A stretch of 64,000 nt of DNA from Sphagnum compactum (Eukaryota; Bryophyta; Sphagnopsida; Sphagnales), in the NCBI GenBank assembly GCA_965153455.1, contig OZ234493.1, positions 32,168,213 to 32,232,212 of the forward strand. Reading direction: 5' to 3'. Made by a program: the position numbers and the translations under genes. This document shows, piece by piece, positions 1-12,078 of this stretch. Position 1 is the stretch's first letter; the number at the start of each line of letters is the position of its first letter. The notes below the pieces were generated by a model, which saw nothing but the letters and a program-made list of their open reading frames with translations, did no database searches and had not been told where the DNA came from.

Positions 1-2189
1 GTGAAATTTCAAAACTTTCAAGGCTAATAACTTGTTCCAAACATAAGTAATTAGGATGTTTAAAATTTTCATTCTATAGCCCTTGGAAAGAGATTTTCAT
101 CATCAAACCAAGCTCCCCAATTTTACATCATTTGACAACCCAAGTAATGTTCTAAATGACCATGAGTCAAATTTTGATCTTGTCATGATTTTTGAAATGA
201 TCATAACTTTTAACTATAAAATCTCTTTTGTCATTGAAATATTTCAAATGATCCAAAGATAAATTAACTTGAACTAGATTTGACCTTTCAAACTTTACCC
301 CCAAAAATCATTGGATTGCATATGATGTTGTCAATAATTTTTTTTGATTTTCTTATTGTTACTTAGATTTTATTTTTATTTTCTTTTGTTCCTTAGTTTA
401 TCGAAAAACCTTGGTGTCCAAATTTTTTTTTCAATGGATTTAGTAATGTTGATGCATGTTTTGAGTTCATGATTGATTAATTGCACAAAGTAGAATTTTT
501 AAAACCCTTGGGACCCTAAGCCCTTTCTAGACCTATTTCACCTACTTTCAAAGTTTAAGTTAAAAAATTGATCAAATCTACTCATCCATGAAAGGGAATG
601 CAAAACTAACCATTGGATCCAAAGTTTAGACATTCAAATGTCTTTGGTCAAAAAAAATTGTAATAAAATCCATTCAAGAAATGATGAGACAACCAAGTTA
701 CATTGAACTCATATAGGTGCTACCCACAATTAAATCTAAAGCTTCTACATATCATTTATGGGAACACATACATGATGTTAGAAGGCTTTAAATAAAATGA
801 ATCAATCCAACTAATTGTTTGCTTCTAGTTTACTTCTTGTATTATAAGCCAATCCAAGCTCATTAAAATCAGAACCCATACAAATAAGTTCAAGTCTTAA
901 AGTCTACTTCCTTTGATGCCAATTAGGTTTTGTTGAAGATACATCTAAATTTAAATTTACCTTCATCTGATCAATTAACTCCCAAAAGTTTAAAAATAAG
1001 GACAACTTTTGAATTTAGTAGCAATTATGATCAAGGATTTTCAAAATGTCAAACAAACTAGTAAGACAATTGAGAATGAGAAGCAATTTAATAACAAAAA
1101 CTTGATCAAAATGTGTGCATCTTGAACAAATGAGCATTGTCATTTGGTTGAAATAACAATTGATTCTCTTTATGGAACGCTTTACCTTGAGTACCTCTTT
1201 TTCATGTATTCAATAAAGTCAAGGTATTTAACAATATAATTTATATGTCACATTGATGGGATGTAGTTAACTTGGTACTAACAACATTTATTAATTAATT
1301 CAATTTTTTTGTTATTACAAGTTTTTAATTATATAGTAAGGCTTGATCTTCTACATTTTTGTTGCATCTTCAACTAATCTCAAATACAACAATGAATCCA
1401 AATTTAGTTTTTTCGCTTGTCTTAAAGCACCAAAATGAAGAGGAGTACAAATAAGTGCCTCAAGTGTTTAGCAAACTAAAGGCCATTTTTGGGAGTATAT
1501 GATCTAGATACAGTCCAACAAGTATTAATTAGCCTCTCGATGCCAATTATCGTATTACATATACATGCAACAAAAAGATAATCAAATTTTGCCAAGGGTT
1601 AAAGATTGGAAGTTTTGTTAAACACATTAACCCAAACCCCACAAAGTCATGTAAAAATAGGACGATATAATGTAATGGCAAGTTAATTTTAGCATGCAAG
1701 TAAGTGTTAAAATCAATTAATTTTTATCCTATTAATGTCAATTTGGCACTTGTAAGTTAGAGTTTTTTGAGTTTGGTACATGGGGTTTCTTAAATATTTT
1801 GACTTTGGTTTTTTTTAATCTACATCTTGTCCGTTGCTTTTATGTCATTTTAGCAATTCCATGAGATATCTTGATATTATTCAACATTTGAGTTATAACC
1901 CAAAATATGGATTCCTGAAGTGCGTAAAGTGTGAACAATTTGAAAAAGTAAAAAGAAGTATGAAGAAGCAAAAAGTTGATGTGTGTCATGTGAGTTGGTG
2001 ACAATTTTGTTGGTGACATGTGTGTGCCTTGTTCTTGTATGGTTTTGCAAGAGGAGGTGATAAGGAGCTTATTGAGGCCCATAATTGAATACCATACTCC
2101 CTAAATGGATTTGGCGTTAATTAATTGTTTTTTCACTTTTTCATTTTTTCAAAAATAATTTATATAAATTATTAAAATTTTAATTGCAA
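1..2189. other. AT-rich intergenic DNA, no gene seen
   Basis: No open frame here resembles a known protein and the longest ones are short and AT-driven. The sequence is strongly AT-rich with T-runs and A-runs and no clear tandem array. It may be the interior of the CACTA-type element whose end lies near 2253, but no matching left end was found inside the window. Confidence 0.6.
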
Positions 2190-2253
2190 ATGTCGCTTGC
2201 AACTAAATATTAATCACATGGACTAGTCGCAAAATGGCCATTTTTTATTAGTG
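2190..2253. mobile_element. Isolated CACTA-type transposon end
   Basis: Read on the minus strand, the segment starts CACTAATAAAAAATGG at 2253. It is followed by subterminal copies of the motif seen in the two full elements of this window (GACTAGTCGCAAAA at about 2221 and TTGCAACTAAAT at about 2199). This is the arrangement of CACTA (CMC/EnSpm) ends. No partner end with a matching 3-bp duplication was found upstream, so it is either truncated or extends past the window start. Confidence 0.45.
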
Positions 2254-3313
2254 TATTGTGTTGAAAATAATGTAATTAAACTCTGTGTCAAATCTAAGAT
2301 TTGAACTCAAGTCTATGGGGGAATAGACACACTTGGACTAATGTATATTTGTTATAATTATGTATCTCTTGTTAATAATGTTATCTATGTGAAAATTTTC
2401 GAAAATTCAAAAATTTGAAATCAAACTTAAAAATTGTAAATATATTAATTATTTGGAAAAAAAACTTGCCGAATTTGTTCAACGACTAAAATGGTGATGT
2501 ATAGAGATGCGGCAACTTGTATTGTGAGCTTGTTGCATGACTTGAGAGCGTTTTTGTAAAATGTAATTGGGCAAAACATGGACCAATTTTCACATTGTCA
2601 TTGCCAAATGTGTGAAAATCTCAAATCTTTATACAAATCATCAAAATTTGCACAAAAATTCTGAGAATTCTCTTTCATCTGATTTTTAAATTAATTTTCG
2701 TCCAATCTGAGAAGAAATGAGGGGATTCCTTAAATCCAAGCTTGTAACCTCTGGAAACATCGGAAGCTCTCTAGGGTTCCATAAGCCTGGATGTCATGTT
2801 TAGAACTAGTACTTTCAATGTTAGTGTGCAAACAAAATGCAAATCACAAGGAGCTTTTAATAAGAATTTGGAGTTTACACACATCCTTCTCTGATTTTAC
2901 TCAGGGTGCTCCTCATATTGGCAGGGTCCTGGCACATCACTTGTGCTGTTTGTTCATATAATTAGTTGGTCATCAGAAAGTGGAATGCAACCTTTAGTTT
3001 GTTTTTCAGTTTGTAACTTTCCTGCCATGAAAAATCAGCCTCCTGGTAATTTGATCCAAATCTATCATCTAAACTACAAGGCTTTCAATACTATTGGACA
3101 GCTCAAAACGCTTTGAGTCTATAGGGAGAAATCATCAATTACAAGTTTCATAATCTCCTTACTAGTTTGAGAGTCAAGCTCGCAAGAGAGTTGTCTTTTT
3201 CTTGAAGATCTCTAGCAGTCTGTCAGTCTCTCCCTCCCGCCATCAGCCAGTGCCACCTTACACGAACACACTGAAGAGGAAAAGACAGCATAGCAAATGT
3301 CCGGCATGACATA
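2254..3313. other. Intergenic DNA and probable nicastrin 3' UTR
   Basis: No coding sequence is seen. The part nearest 3313 lies just downstream of the nicastrin stop codon on the minus strand and probably includes its 3' untranslated region. The rest is ordinary AT-rich spacer. Confidence 0.5.
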
Positions 3314-6300
3314 CTAAGCACGCTTGAGGCGTTTCTGAAAGACAGCTTTTGTGCTGATGATGGCAAAGAATGAGAATGCTGTAATGCTAACTCCCAAAAA
3401 CAACACCGCCTCATCAAACCAAGAGCTTTCTTGCAGATAAACTTGTAAGCCAATGGTCAACCAAAAGCTTTCTGTATATACGGGGTCAGCTGCACCCATT
3501 GTGTCTCCTGTCTCCAGTGGGAGTAATTGCCACCCTGATGATTCATAGCCTAATCGTGGCGAGAATGCAGGCACATACCTTAAGAAACCACGTACACAAG
3601 CATTCCCACTGTAAATTTGCATGCAAACAACATTACTGGACAAGGGGAGGCTATCCACAAGTGGCATAATTAAGAACTCTGATTGTATCCAGCCAAAGAC
3701 CTGCCCTTGACAAGGAAGGTTGCAATGTCATACGAAATTTATGTACTGAGAATGATTACCTGGTGGTGGACACAACACATCGCCCTTTGTGATCAGCTGT
3801 AGATGCCACACAAACTTCCTCTGGGTTCTTGCAGGCTTCTGTACATTCTTCATTTTGTGCTGGGAACTTCTTCCATTCCTTCCGATTGAGCTCAGTTCGG
3901 TCAGCTAGGAAGTTCCATACAAAGCGTGAGGTATCCTCAATATACTCTAGATCAGGGATTGCTGAGGGTTCTCCTTGAAACACACCCACATAGTGAGTTG
4001 TGAAGCCTTGAGATGGTGTCATTAGACTCTTCACTAGCTCACATGTCATCCCTGGCTCCTGATGGAAAAGGCACCCAACCATAGCCTCTACCAATGACAC
4101 ATTGACCTACATTCAAGTACCAAGTACAAGAAAGCATCAAATAACATGACAATTGCAAACACATCCTAAAAATGCTGAAATCCTCAACTTCAATTTCATC
4201 CTACATACCCAATGTCTGACTTGAGCCGATGAAAGCATACATTGAAAAAATTGTAAACTCTTCACGAAACTAGCAGAATGCATTACCTACCCAATCACAA
4301 CTGTACAAGCATTCACCCTTACAAAAGAGCTAGAATTGTACCTATGAACAAACTAGATTCTTCCAACTGAAAAGCTACAGAGCATAATGATAATAGTTAA
4401 CCAAATTGCATCACCTGAATTGACTTTAGAATGGTTGTATCAGCTGTATTGTCACTTGCAAGCATATAAAGTGCACGTGCTACTAAGGAAGCTGCTGTGG
4501 CAATCACTTCCACATTTATGTTGCTGGCATCATCATACTGGCTATGGTAGAATTTGTTCTTGAAGATGGTGTCAAATTCCTCCAAGACAACACCTGCATT
4601 GCAGCTCAGAAGAGGAGCATGCCAATCATCTCAATACAGGAACTGAGGAAAAATATATGCTCATAACTATTGAGAACTTCTCACTATTATATTGAACTCA
4701 ACCTGAAACAGCCTCTTTCATTCTCTTGCAACTTCCACCATACTTCCTCAAGCTCCTAATAATGCCCAGGAAAACTTTACAGAAATTTAGAAAACCCAAA
4801 TGCTGCTTAACAATCAAACTTACCATTTCAATACACCAACAAATACAGTTCTCCAGCCAGATTTCTCAAGAAGTTGAGGTCATCAAAGATTTCAACAGGA
4901 AATAAAAGTGGATAGTTATATGACTTCTATCCTACAAAACCTCCACACCTGTATAACATGAACGATACTCTGCTATCTGGCAGACAGAAAGTCAAAGCAA
5001 AGCTAATCAGTGTATTTGAGTGAGGAAAAAGGTTCTTGTTGTACCTGCAGTAGTGGGATCCTTGTGAACAAAAGACATAAGTGATGATGGAGGAATGCCA
5101 GGGTTGGATGGAGAGGCAGGTTTAACTTGCGGTTTGCTTGTAGAATCTTTAAGTGAAACAGCTGCTGCCTTTAAAGCATTGAGAATTTGCAGAGTAGGTG
5201 TTGTGGCTGCACTGGCCTGTTTGTGGACATAGAAAGTGGAATCATCAGCCTGGCCAATAGACCCCACCTCCAGTACTTGGTAAATTGAAGTGGCATTGAG
5301 ACCCATCACAAAATTTGAGTCAGATTTCAGCTGTGCCAGAAACTGACGGCTCCCTAAGTAGCCAAAGGATTCCCCTGTAAGCACAAGAAACACTAGTTGT
5401 TTCTTCAAAGTCTCTAACCCTCCCATCTCCGCAAGGGCATCAACCGCTGCAAGCAATGCTAGCATGCCTGACAGAGGGGAGTCAGCCCCAGGGGCAACAT
5501 CATGAAAAAAGGAAGAAGAGTCCATTGATGCTATAGCCAACACAATAGGCTTCCCTGTGGGAGATGATACATTCATAGCTGGAAGTGCTGACCAGACACT
5601 GTATCCTCCTAGTGGAAGGCAAGAATTCTCCCTCAGGCATGATTCTGTGGTATGTGTCCCTGCTTTTGTTGTGCGCATGACCGCATTAAATTCTGCAACA
5701 TTTAAAGGATATTTGAAACCAACTCTTTCATTCTTCGCTGCCAGAGCTTGCACATCGTCTGTGCTATTCTGCAACATAAACCATGAGAAAACTAAATCAG
5801 GGAACAAGAAAGTCACATTTGGAGCCTTATGGAAACAGTGCCTGTCATAAACATATCAGCATTTTAATGGAATATGGAAGAACTTTGACTGCCAGAACTT
5901 CTTCAACTTATTGCTGAAATCTAACTCATGCCCTATGATAGTGGGTAAGCTGTTGGATTGCCCCATGGGATTCAGGCTGGTGGACTGTGCTACTTAAATC
6001 CAGTGATGTGCAACCTAAAGATAGACATCCCACTCCACCCCCCTTCACTTTGATTCTGAAAATCTTGTGAAGCTGCTGCAGCAGCACTCATTACCCATCT
6101 TGATCAAACCCTAAATTACAAAATCTCTGCATTTCAACATATTCTGCACAAGTATCAACTCTTCACACCCATTGTTGCTTTTGTACTTCAACTGGAAGTA
6201 CTATAAAACCATATCCTACAACACCATTTGAATGCACCACGACAGTCATCGAACTGTTTGTGCACATGTGAGGAGGCACAAGTTGGGCTAGAAATGCATG

Positions 6301-7170
6301 TCGGGTTCATGTAAAACTCCAGGGAATCCTTTGAGATTTTCAGCAGAAGGATACAGCCCTTGTCTTGGACAGCTACGACTTGCAGCATTTGTGAGATGAC
6401 AAATGGCAACTAAAATTTTAGCTGGAAGGCTCCTGTCTTCAGAGGTAAACAGCAGTAGACACCACCGATGGCACATCTTACAATATGATCATGACGTTCT
6501 TACTTGATTAGGCCATAATTTTGCATGCGACAAAAGAAATATAAGCAAGGCTGCATCATAGAGAAACCTTGTGGAGAAGAAACACCGGGAAGTTGAGACG
6601 TCTGTACATAATGCCAGATCCTGTAGGATTCCACTGGTAGCTCTTTGTGTCATATGGTGCAAATTCAACTTGTGGGAAGATTGAGTCTGCAGAAAATCCA
6701 GCAACTTCTGGGGAGCTCAAATTGTCATATTCTATCAGCAGGCCTGCAACCTGCTGCTCCAAGGAAGAAGAAGAACCATCCGCTTCTTCCAGCCTCTTCA
6801 AAAAACCCACCAGAGCAGAAGATGGCAGCAGCACAGTCCTGGGAGCACTCAATTGTACCGAGTTTGCGTCCTGGAACCTTTGAATTGGAGCTATGGCCTT
6901 GGTGCGGCCGGGATTAGCACATCCCAATTCCCCCGTCACATTCAGAAGTCGGACACAAGGGTATCCTTGTAAGCTTTGATACATGGCATTTTCAAGGTCT
7001 GGCACTGATCGCATTGGCGACGACCCCAGCGCCGTGACCGATACCACCACCACGCTGCTGAAAATTGTTACAAACAAGGCTAGAAATGGTACAAGCAGCT
7101 CCGGAGTACTAGTACTCCATCGTGACCATCTCAGCTTGCGACAACACTCCATAGCCAAAACAGTTTCCAC
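3314..7170 (-). CDS. NCSTN: Nicastrin, gamma-secretase subunit
   Basis: Nicastrin is the large glycosylated membrane subunit of gamma-secretase; with presenilin, APH-1 and PEN-2 it forms the intramembrane protease of endomembranes. Exons on the minus strand are 7170-6568, 5768-5045, 4593-4415, 4106-3760 and 3608-3314. All junctions are GT/AG, phases agree, and the total is 716 codons including the stop, close to the family length of about 680-710. Visible parts are a hydrophobic N-terminal segment (about residues 25-47), the M28-peptidase-like lumenal domain with GESFGYLGS at 333-341 (the DYIGS region of animal nicastrin), the stretch EEFDTIFKNKFYHSQYDD opening exon 3, and one C-terminal membrane span at about 685-704 followed by a short basic tail. 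The start at 7170 is the first in-frame Met; Met7 is an alternative. The peptidase-like fold is thought to be non-catalytic in this family. The identification is firm. Confidence 0.95.
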
Positions 7171-7473
7171 TTCTTAGTTTTGCGTGCGTAATCTACCTGC
7201 GATGTCGCAATCATAGAATTGGGAAACCCCTGACTATTTCGAGGTGGAGAGAAAGAGACACACAGAGAGCGCCAGAGTCTGCGATATCCCTAAAATGGCC
7301 CAACTGAATCACACTGCAAATACGGTCCAGAAATTGGAAAGGGACAAAGGAACACACAACAAAAACTCGCACACAAAAGAGGAAGAAGAAATTTGGGGAG
7401 TCCGACAGACCCAATTTGGAGCTGCGACGAAAGTGCATGGGAGTGACCGGGAAGCCGAGACGCGAAGATTAGG

Positions 7474-7990
7474 AAACCCTAATTGGGGAAGAAGATCCAC
7501 GAAGGGACGAAACCCTAAAGGGGAAGAGACGAAGGGACGAAACCTTGATTGGGGAAGAGACGAAGGGACGAAACCCTAATTGGGGAAGATACTTAGGGAC
7601 AAAGCCCTTATAGGGAAAGAGATGAAGCAATGGAAACCCTAATTGGGGAAAATACCAAGGGCCGAAGCCTTTATAAAGAAAGGGACGAAGGGACGAAACC
7701 CTAATTGGGGAAGATACTTAGGGACAAAGCCCTTATAGGGAAAGAGATGGAGCGATGAAACCCTAATTGGGGAAAAAATACCAAGGGCCAAAGCCTTTAT
7801 AAAGAAAGGGACGAACGGACAAAACCCTAATTGGGGAAGATAGTTAGAGACAAAGCCCTTATAGGGAAAGACCAAAACACTAATTAGGGAAGATATGAAG
7901 AGACAAAACCCTTATAGGGAAAGATACCAAGGGATGAAACCCTAATTAAGGAAGACACTAAGGGACAAAACCGAAGGGATGAACAAAATT
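7474..7990. repeat. Minisatellite with eight telo-box motifs, upstream of nicastrin
   Basis: A tandem array about 300 bp upstream of the nicastrin start codon. Units of about 60 bp alternate to give a higher-order period near 125 bp (equivalent positions 7571, 7696, 7822). The exact 9-mer AAACCCTAA occurs at 7474, 7510, 7571, 7634, 7696, 7758, 7822 and 7938. This 9-mer is the plant telo-box (interstitial telomere motif), known from promoters of growth-related and ribosomal genes. A regulatory role here is inference; the array may be a plain minisatellite. The 7171-7473 stretch between array and start codon holds no other feature and should include the nicastrin promoter and 5' UTR. Confidence 0.8.
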
Positions 7991-8230
7991 CATGTTCATC
8001 TTTTGGCCAGAGTGAACCAGCACCCACCAGTGCACTTATCATGAAGGATGGATGGATGGTAAGTGATGAGGAAACAATTTTCTATTGGGTTTTGAGCTCC
8101 CTAGTAGCTAACCATGATGGTTAGTTCAATTTTTTTATTTTTTTTCTCTTACTACATTACATTACATTAGGCCCTTTACCAGTACTAGTGTGAACCCGGT
8201 GCATAATGCACCCGTTGAGCTCCCCCCCGC

Positions 8231-8392
8231 CCGGTCCTTCCCATTGCCCACTCCGATTCTTTACCTCGTCGACCCCCCCCCTCGTCCTTCGCATTTTTCA
8301 CTCCGATTCTTTACCTCGTCGACCCCCCCCCTCGTCCTTCACATTTTTCACTCCGATTCTTTAAACCGTTGATCCCCCCCCCGTTCCCATGT
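8231..8392. repeat. 50-bp tandem repeat with long C-runs
   Basis: Three successive copies of a 50-bp unit (CTCCGATTCTTTAC at 8251, 8301 and 8351), each followed by a run of seven to nine C, the first two preceded by TCGA. The third copy has diverged. The unit is far more GC-rich than its surroundings. No coding role is visible. Confidence 0.85.
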
Positions 8393-8624
8393 TATATATA
8401 ATTAACTTCCCGCCCCATGCTGGCCCCCCCTCGCCCCGTTACCAAGCCCTGTCATAGAAAATGCATTGCCCGATTTTGCCATAAAAAATGCAGAGGCCGG
8501 TTCTGTCATAGAATTGTGGCAGAATTGTCGTGTCAGACAGACACACAGACAGACTTACTAAATTAATATATAAGATTGGCAGTGTAGCCAACACTAGATG
8601 GTGCCGCACAAAACACTGCACAAC

Positions 8625-8735
8625 AAAGACCTAAGTTCGCCTGCGTTTGCACGGGCGGTCTGGTTGCACTCGCGTCGACGTTTAAGACTCGAGTTTGAGT
8701 CCCTGCACCATTGGGCGCCAAATTTTTTTGTCCTA
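8625..8735 (+). other. Possible tRNA-derived SINE fragment
   Basis: A short GC-richer stretch holds GACTCGAGTTTGAGTCCC, which can form a 5-bp stem (GACTC/GAGTC) around a loop and resembles a pol III B box. An A-box-like TGGTTGCACTCG lies about 30 bp upstream. It directly adjoins a LINE fragment. No intact cloverleaf can be drawn, so it is not called a tRNA gene. Confidence 0.2.
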
Positions 8736-8742
8736 CGCCTAC

Positions 8743-9190
8743 TCATACCACTCCCCACCATGAATTGGTATGCCAGCAGCCAGAAAGTCCCCTTTCAAAG
8801 TGACTGCAAAACTGTGCCGAGGACGGCTGTGAGGGTAGTGGGCCCCCTTCAAATGTGCTAACTAGCAGCGCAATGTGAGGGTACCTATCCTGCGGTAACC
8901 TGGCAACATGACCTAACCATCTTAACCTGTGCTGCCTAAGCAGCGAGGTCAATGGCTTGGCTTTGCAAACCTCCCAAATGTGAGTGAGGCGGTGTCGATC
9001 CGTGACTTTCACGCCCAAAATCCTTCTGAGGCAGCTGCTGTGTCACTTCCAGTCGTTTCTGCTGTGTTTGTGTCAGGTTCCAAGTTTCACTCCCATACAA
9101 GAAGAAGTGAGGCACAACAAACAAACGTGTCAAACACTTGCATTTTTGTGCTCAACTTCAAGTGCTTGTTGCCCCAAACGCACTCAAACT
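8743..9190 (-). mobile_element. LINE reverse-transcriptase 3' fragment, degenerate
   Basis: Reading frames on the minus strand give LYGSETWNLTQTQQKRLEV (about 9100) and, after a frameshift, VTDRHRLTHIWEVCKAKP, then RQHRLRWLGHVARLPQDR (about 8910). These are the conserved stretches following the RT domain in non-LTR retrotransposon ORF2 (the RLRWLGHV box). Frameshifts separate the pieces and the RT core itself is missing, so this is a truncated, dead copy. Confidence 0.75.
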
Positions 9191-9223
9191 AGGTGAAGGC
9201 CCCCAGCCTTCGTCCTCGGCGTG

Positions 9224-9605
9224 CCGCCACTTACTACCTACCTACTAATGAATCACTTGTTTAATAGGTAGTAAAAACATCCTTTACTTATGTATAAACT
9301 ATAAACCATCAATTTTACCTAGTAGTTAAAAACCTATTTTCCTATTTATCTACTTACATATAGGACCTATTTTTACAAAAAATGGGTTACCAAGGTGAAA
9401 CCATCTATCTATTAAACTTAGTTGAGGTTTCATCCACAATTGAGTCATATCAGCCATCCAATGGATGGTGCACTAGTGGGTTGTTAGTAGGTAGGTACTA
9501 AAAATAGCCCTTACCTGTGTATGAACCAATCTACTTACCTAATAGTTACCTACTTCTCTACCTATCTACCTACAATGTAGGACCTACATGGTAGGATAGG
9601 ATTTC
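9224..9605. repeat. CTAC/TAGG-type tetranucleotide tracts, partly inverted
   Basis: Short arrays of CTACCTAC and, in the opposite sense, GGTAGGTAG are spread over this stretch, for example 9234-9248, 9489-9505 and 9545-9580. They can pair as imperfect hairpins. The same motif recurs at 29.9-30.1, 48.7, 50.2 and 62.9 kb. Confidence 0.5.
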
Positions 9606-10377
9606 ATCTTGATAGGTTCTCAAATTTTACCCTACATTTTTTGAAAATGTATGTAAATGCAAATAAAGTGTTTTAAATTGGTTTCAAGTAAACAAAATAG
9701 GAGAATTTCAATTAGATTTTTTGGTAACTTCAAGTTGATGATACATTAAAAAAATGGTATTAATTATTTGAAATTTTTTTTCATATTGAAAAACCATATT
9801 CTTGCTGAATCTTTAAATTATGAATTAGATTTTAACACCATTCCATCTTGCTAACTTAAAATTTTTATTTATTTACATATTTTCTTGCATTAATTTTTTA
9901 AAAACTTGATATACAACATTTTAGACACAATTTTATGACTAATTAAATTTTTTAATAAAAAATACTAGAGTCAATTATAATTAAATAATACACATGTTGT
10001 TGTAATCTCCTCCTTTGGCTTGGTTATGTAGGTACAACCCTAAAGCTTAGGGCAAAGATATGGGATAATAATGTGTGACAAAAGCTATTGGGAACATGTT
10101 GAGGAACACAATAGAATCTTGAGGAACCAGTTGGGGAACTCATTGGGAACTTGGTGGGGGGCATGAACTATGGGTGTTATAGCAAAGCTAAACCACAAAA
10201 AAGACCCATCCATCCCCAATTACAAAAAAATACACACAATAAAAAAATGCATTGAAATTTATTATTATTTACTTTCTACAAGTTTTTGGGGTCACCAAAT
10301 ATCACTTTGAAAAATAGATTTTGTAATTCTATTTTAATTTCAGTTTAATTAAATTAAATTAATTAATTAAATAATTA
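9606..10377. other. AT-rich intergenic DNA upstream of the TGA gene
   Basis: No coding signal is seen. It ends in an AATT/TTAA-rich run at about 10340-10378 that could be part of the TGA promoter region, but no specific element can be claimed. Confidence 0.5.
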
Positions 10378-10469
10378 ATGTTTCTTTCCTTTCATCTTTT
10401 TTTCTTCTTTGTCATCATCATCTTCACCCCTTGCCTGCCCGTTGACTCCCTATCTCCATCACACAAAGG

Positions 10470-10500
<31 letters not shown>

Positions 10501-11029
10501 ACAAAACAAAAAAGAAAACATCAAAAAAACAACAAACAAACCAAATCCCCAAATCAATTTTTGTTGCTGTTGTTGTTGTAATGGGGGGGTTTTTTTTTGG
10601 TTTGGTTTGGGTTGTTGTTGAAGTGGTGATGGTGGTGACAAATGGAGGAGAAATTCAAAAACAAAAATGGACTAACAACATTCATACACAAATGAGCCCA
10701 AATGACTTCCTATCTATTAATGAAAATTGTAAATGTAATGTTATGTAGGTACTAAGATGATGCATTAGGGCACACACACACTTCTTCACTGTTTGTGTTG
10801 TTGTGTCCTTCCCCTTTCTGTTGTTTGTTGTTTGTTTGTTTGTTTGTTGTTGTTGTTGTTGTTGTTGTTGAGGTTTGTTTCTTCTTCTTCTTCACTACCC
10901 ATCTCTCAACTTTTTCTTCTGTTGTTGTTGTTGGATTTTGGTGTAAGTAGGTTACTGCTTGTCACCTGTTTCTGCATTTTCTTTTGGGTTGGGTGGTGGT
11001 AGTAGTAGTAGTAAAAGTAGTTTTTGTTT

Positions 11030-11065
<36 letters not shown>

Positions 11066-11136
11066 ATTGTGTTGGATGTTGGGGTTGTGGTTTTGGGTGT
11101 GTGTGGTTTTTGGGTAGAGAAGAATTCAGGAGATTT

Positions 11137-11138
<2 letters not shown>

Positions 11139-11190
<52 letters not shown>
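11139..11190. repeat. (GA)n microsatellite, about 26 units
   Basis: An uninterrupted GA dinucleotide run in the leader of the TGA gene. Long GA/CT tracts are common in plant 5' UTRs and promoters and can bind BBR/BPC-type GAGA factors; that role here is inference. Confidence 0.95.
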
Positions 11191-11193
<3 letters not shown>

Positions 11194-11214
11194 TGGGTGC
11201 TGCAGGAAAAGGGG

Positions 11215-11319
11215 ATGGATGCTGCTGCTGCTGTTGCTGGTTTTTGTTGGGCTGGAGCTGCTATTTACGCTTCTGCAGCAGGAGACATCCTTCTGGTGGT
11301 GGCTGCTCAAGGGAGATGA
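11215..11319 (+). other. Possible 34-codon upstream ORF in the TGA leader
   Basis: An ATG just after the GA tract opens a 34-residue Ala-rich frame starting MDAAAAVAGFCWAG and ending at TGA 11317-11319. It lies in the likely 5' UTR. It could be an upstream ORF or an accident of GCT repeats; there is no homology to support it. Confidence 0.2.
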
Positions 11320-11740
11320 TGATGATGATGATTCAATCAATCACCACACGAGTTTGAGCTTCACAGATCAACTTTAGAATCAGTGGGCGGGCTTTGTGGA
11401 GTCGCCTTCTTCTTCTTCTTCTTCATCTTATTCTCCTTCTGGTTGTCATGGGAACAACAAGTAGAGAGCTTGATGATCATCTACCAAACCAGTGTTCCAA
11501 ATTTGAGCTAAACAACTGCAAGAAGCGGTGCAGAGTATTACCAGCAGCAGCAAATCCCCAAGGTAAATGGAGCAGCTTCATCCTGCTCCTACTTTGAGAT
11601 TCGTTCTCTTCTCTTCTTCCCCCCTCTTCATTTTTTGTCTCTTCCTTCTGTGCAGCCGAGTACCCAATAGTTTCCAGCTCCGTTGCCCTCCTCCCCTCCC
11701 CCCCACACCCCAAGCGTTCCTTCTTCAAAGTACGATTTCT

Positions 11741-12078
11741 GATGAAGCTGCCAAGGTACTATGGTATACAACATTGCATACATATGTCCCTTCCATCTCG
11801 AGACGATGCCTTGCTGTGGAGGGTGGAGTATGACTTCTGTCAAAAGCAATTTCAGTAAGGAGTCTGTTGAAGCTGCCAAGGTAGTATGGTATACAGCATT
11901 GTGTACATATGTCCCATCCATCTTGTGATGATGCCTTGCTATGGAGGGTGGAGTATGATTTCTGTCAAAAAAAATTCAGTAAGGAGTCTGTTGAAGCTGC
12001 CAAGGTAATATGGTATATAACATTGCATACATATGTCCCTTCCATCTTATGATGATGCCTTGCTATGGAGGGTGGATG
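11741..12078. repeat. 125-bp tandem repeat, about 2.7 copies
   Basis: The block GAAGCTGCCAAGGTA occurs at 11744, 11869 and 11993, giving a period of 124-125 bp, followed in each copy by ACATATGTCCC and GATGCCTTGCT. Copies differ by scattered substitutions. It lies in the transcribed-looking leader or first intron of the TGA gene. Confidence 0.9.

Noticed and set aside
8640-8710. tRNA gene
   Set aside because: Only a T-arm-like stem and weak A box; acceptor and anticodon stems cannot be formed.
10906-11377. Frames of 117-144 codons around the GA and GTT microsatellites
   Set aside because: They are translations of simple repeats (poly Ser, Asn, Arg-Glu) in the TGA leader.
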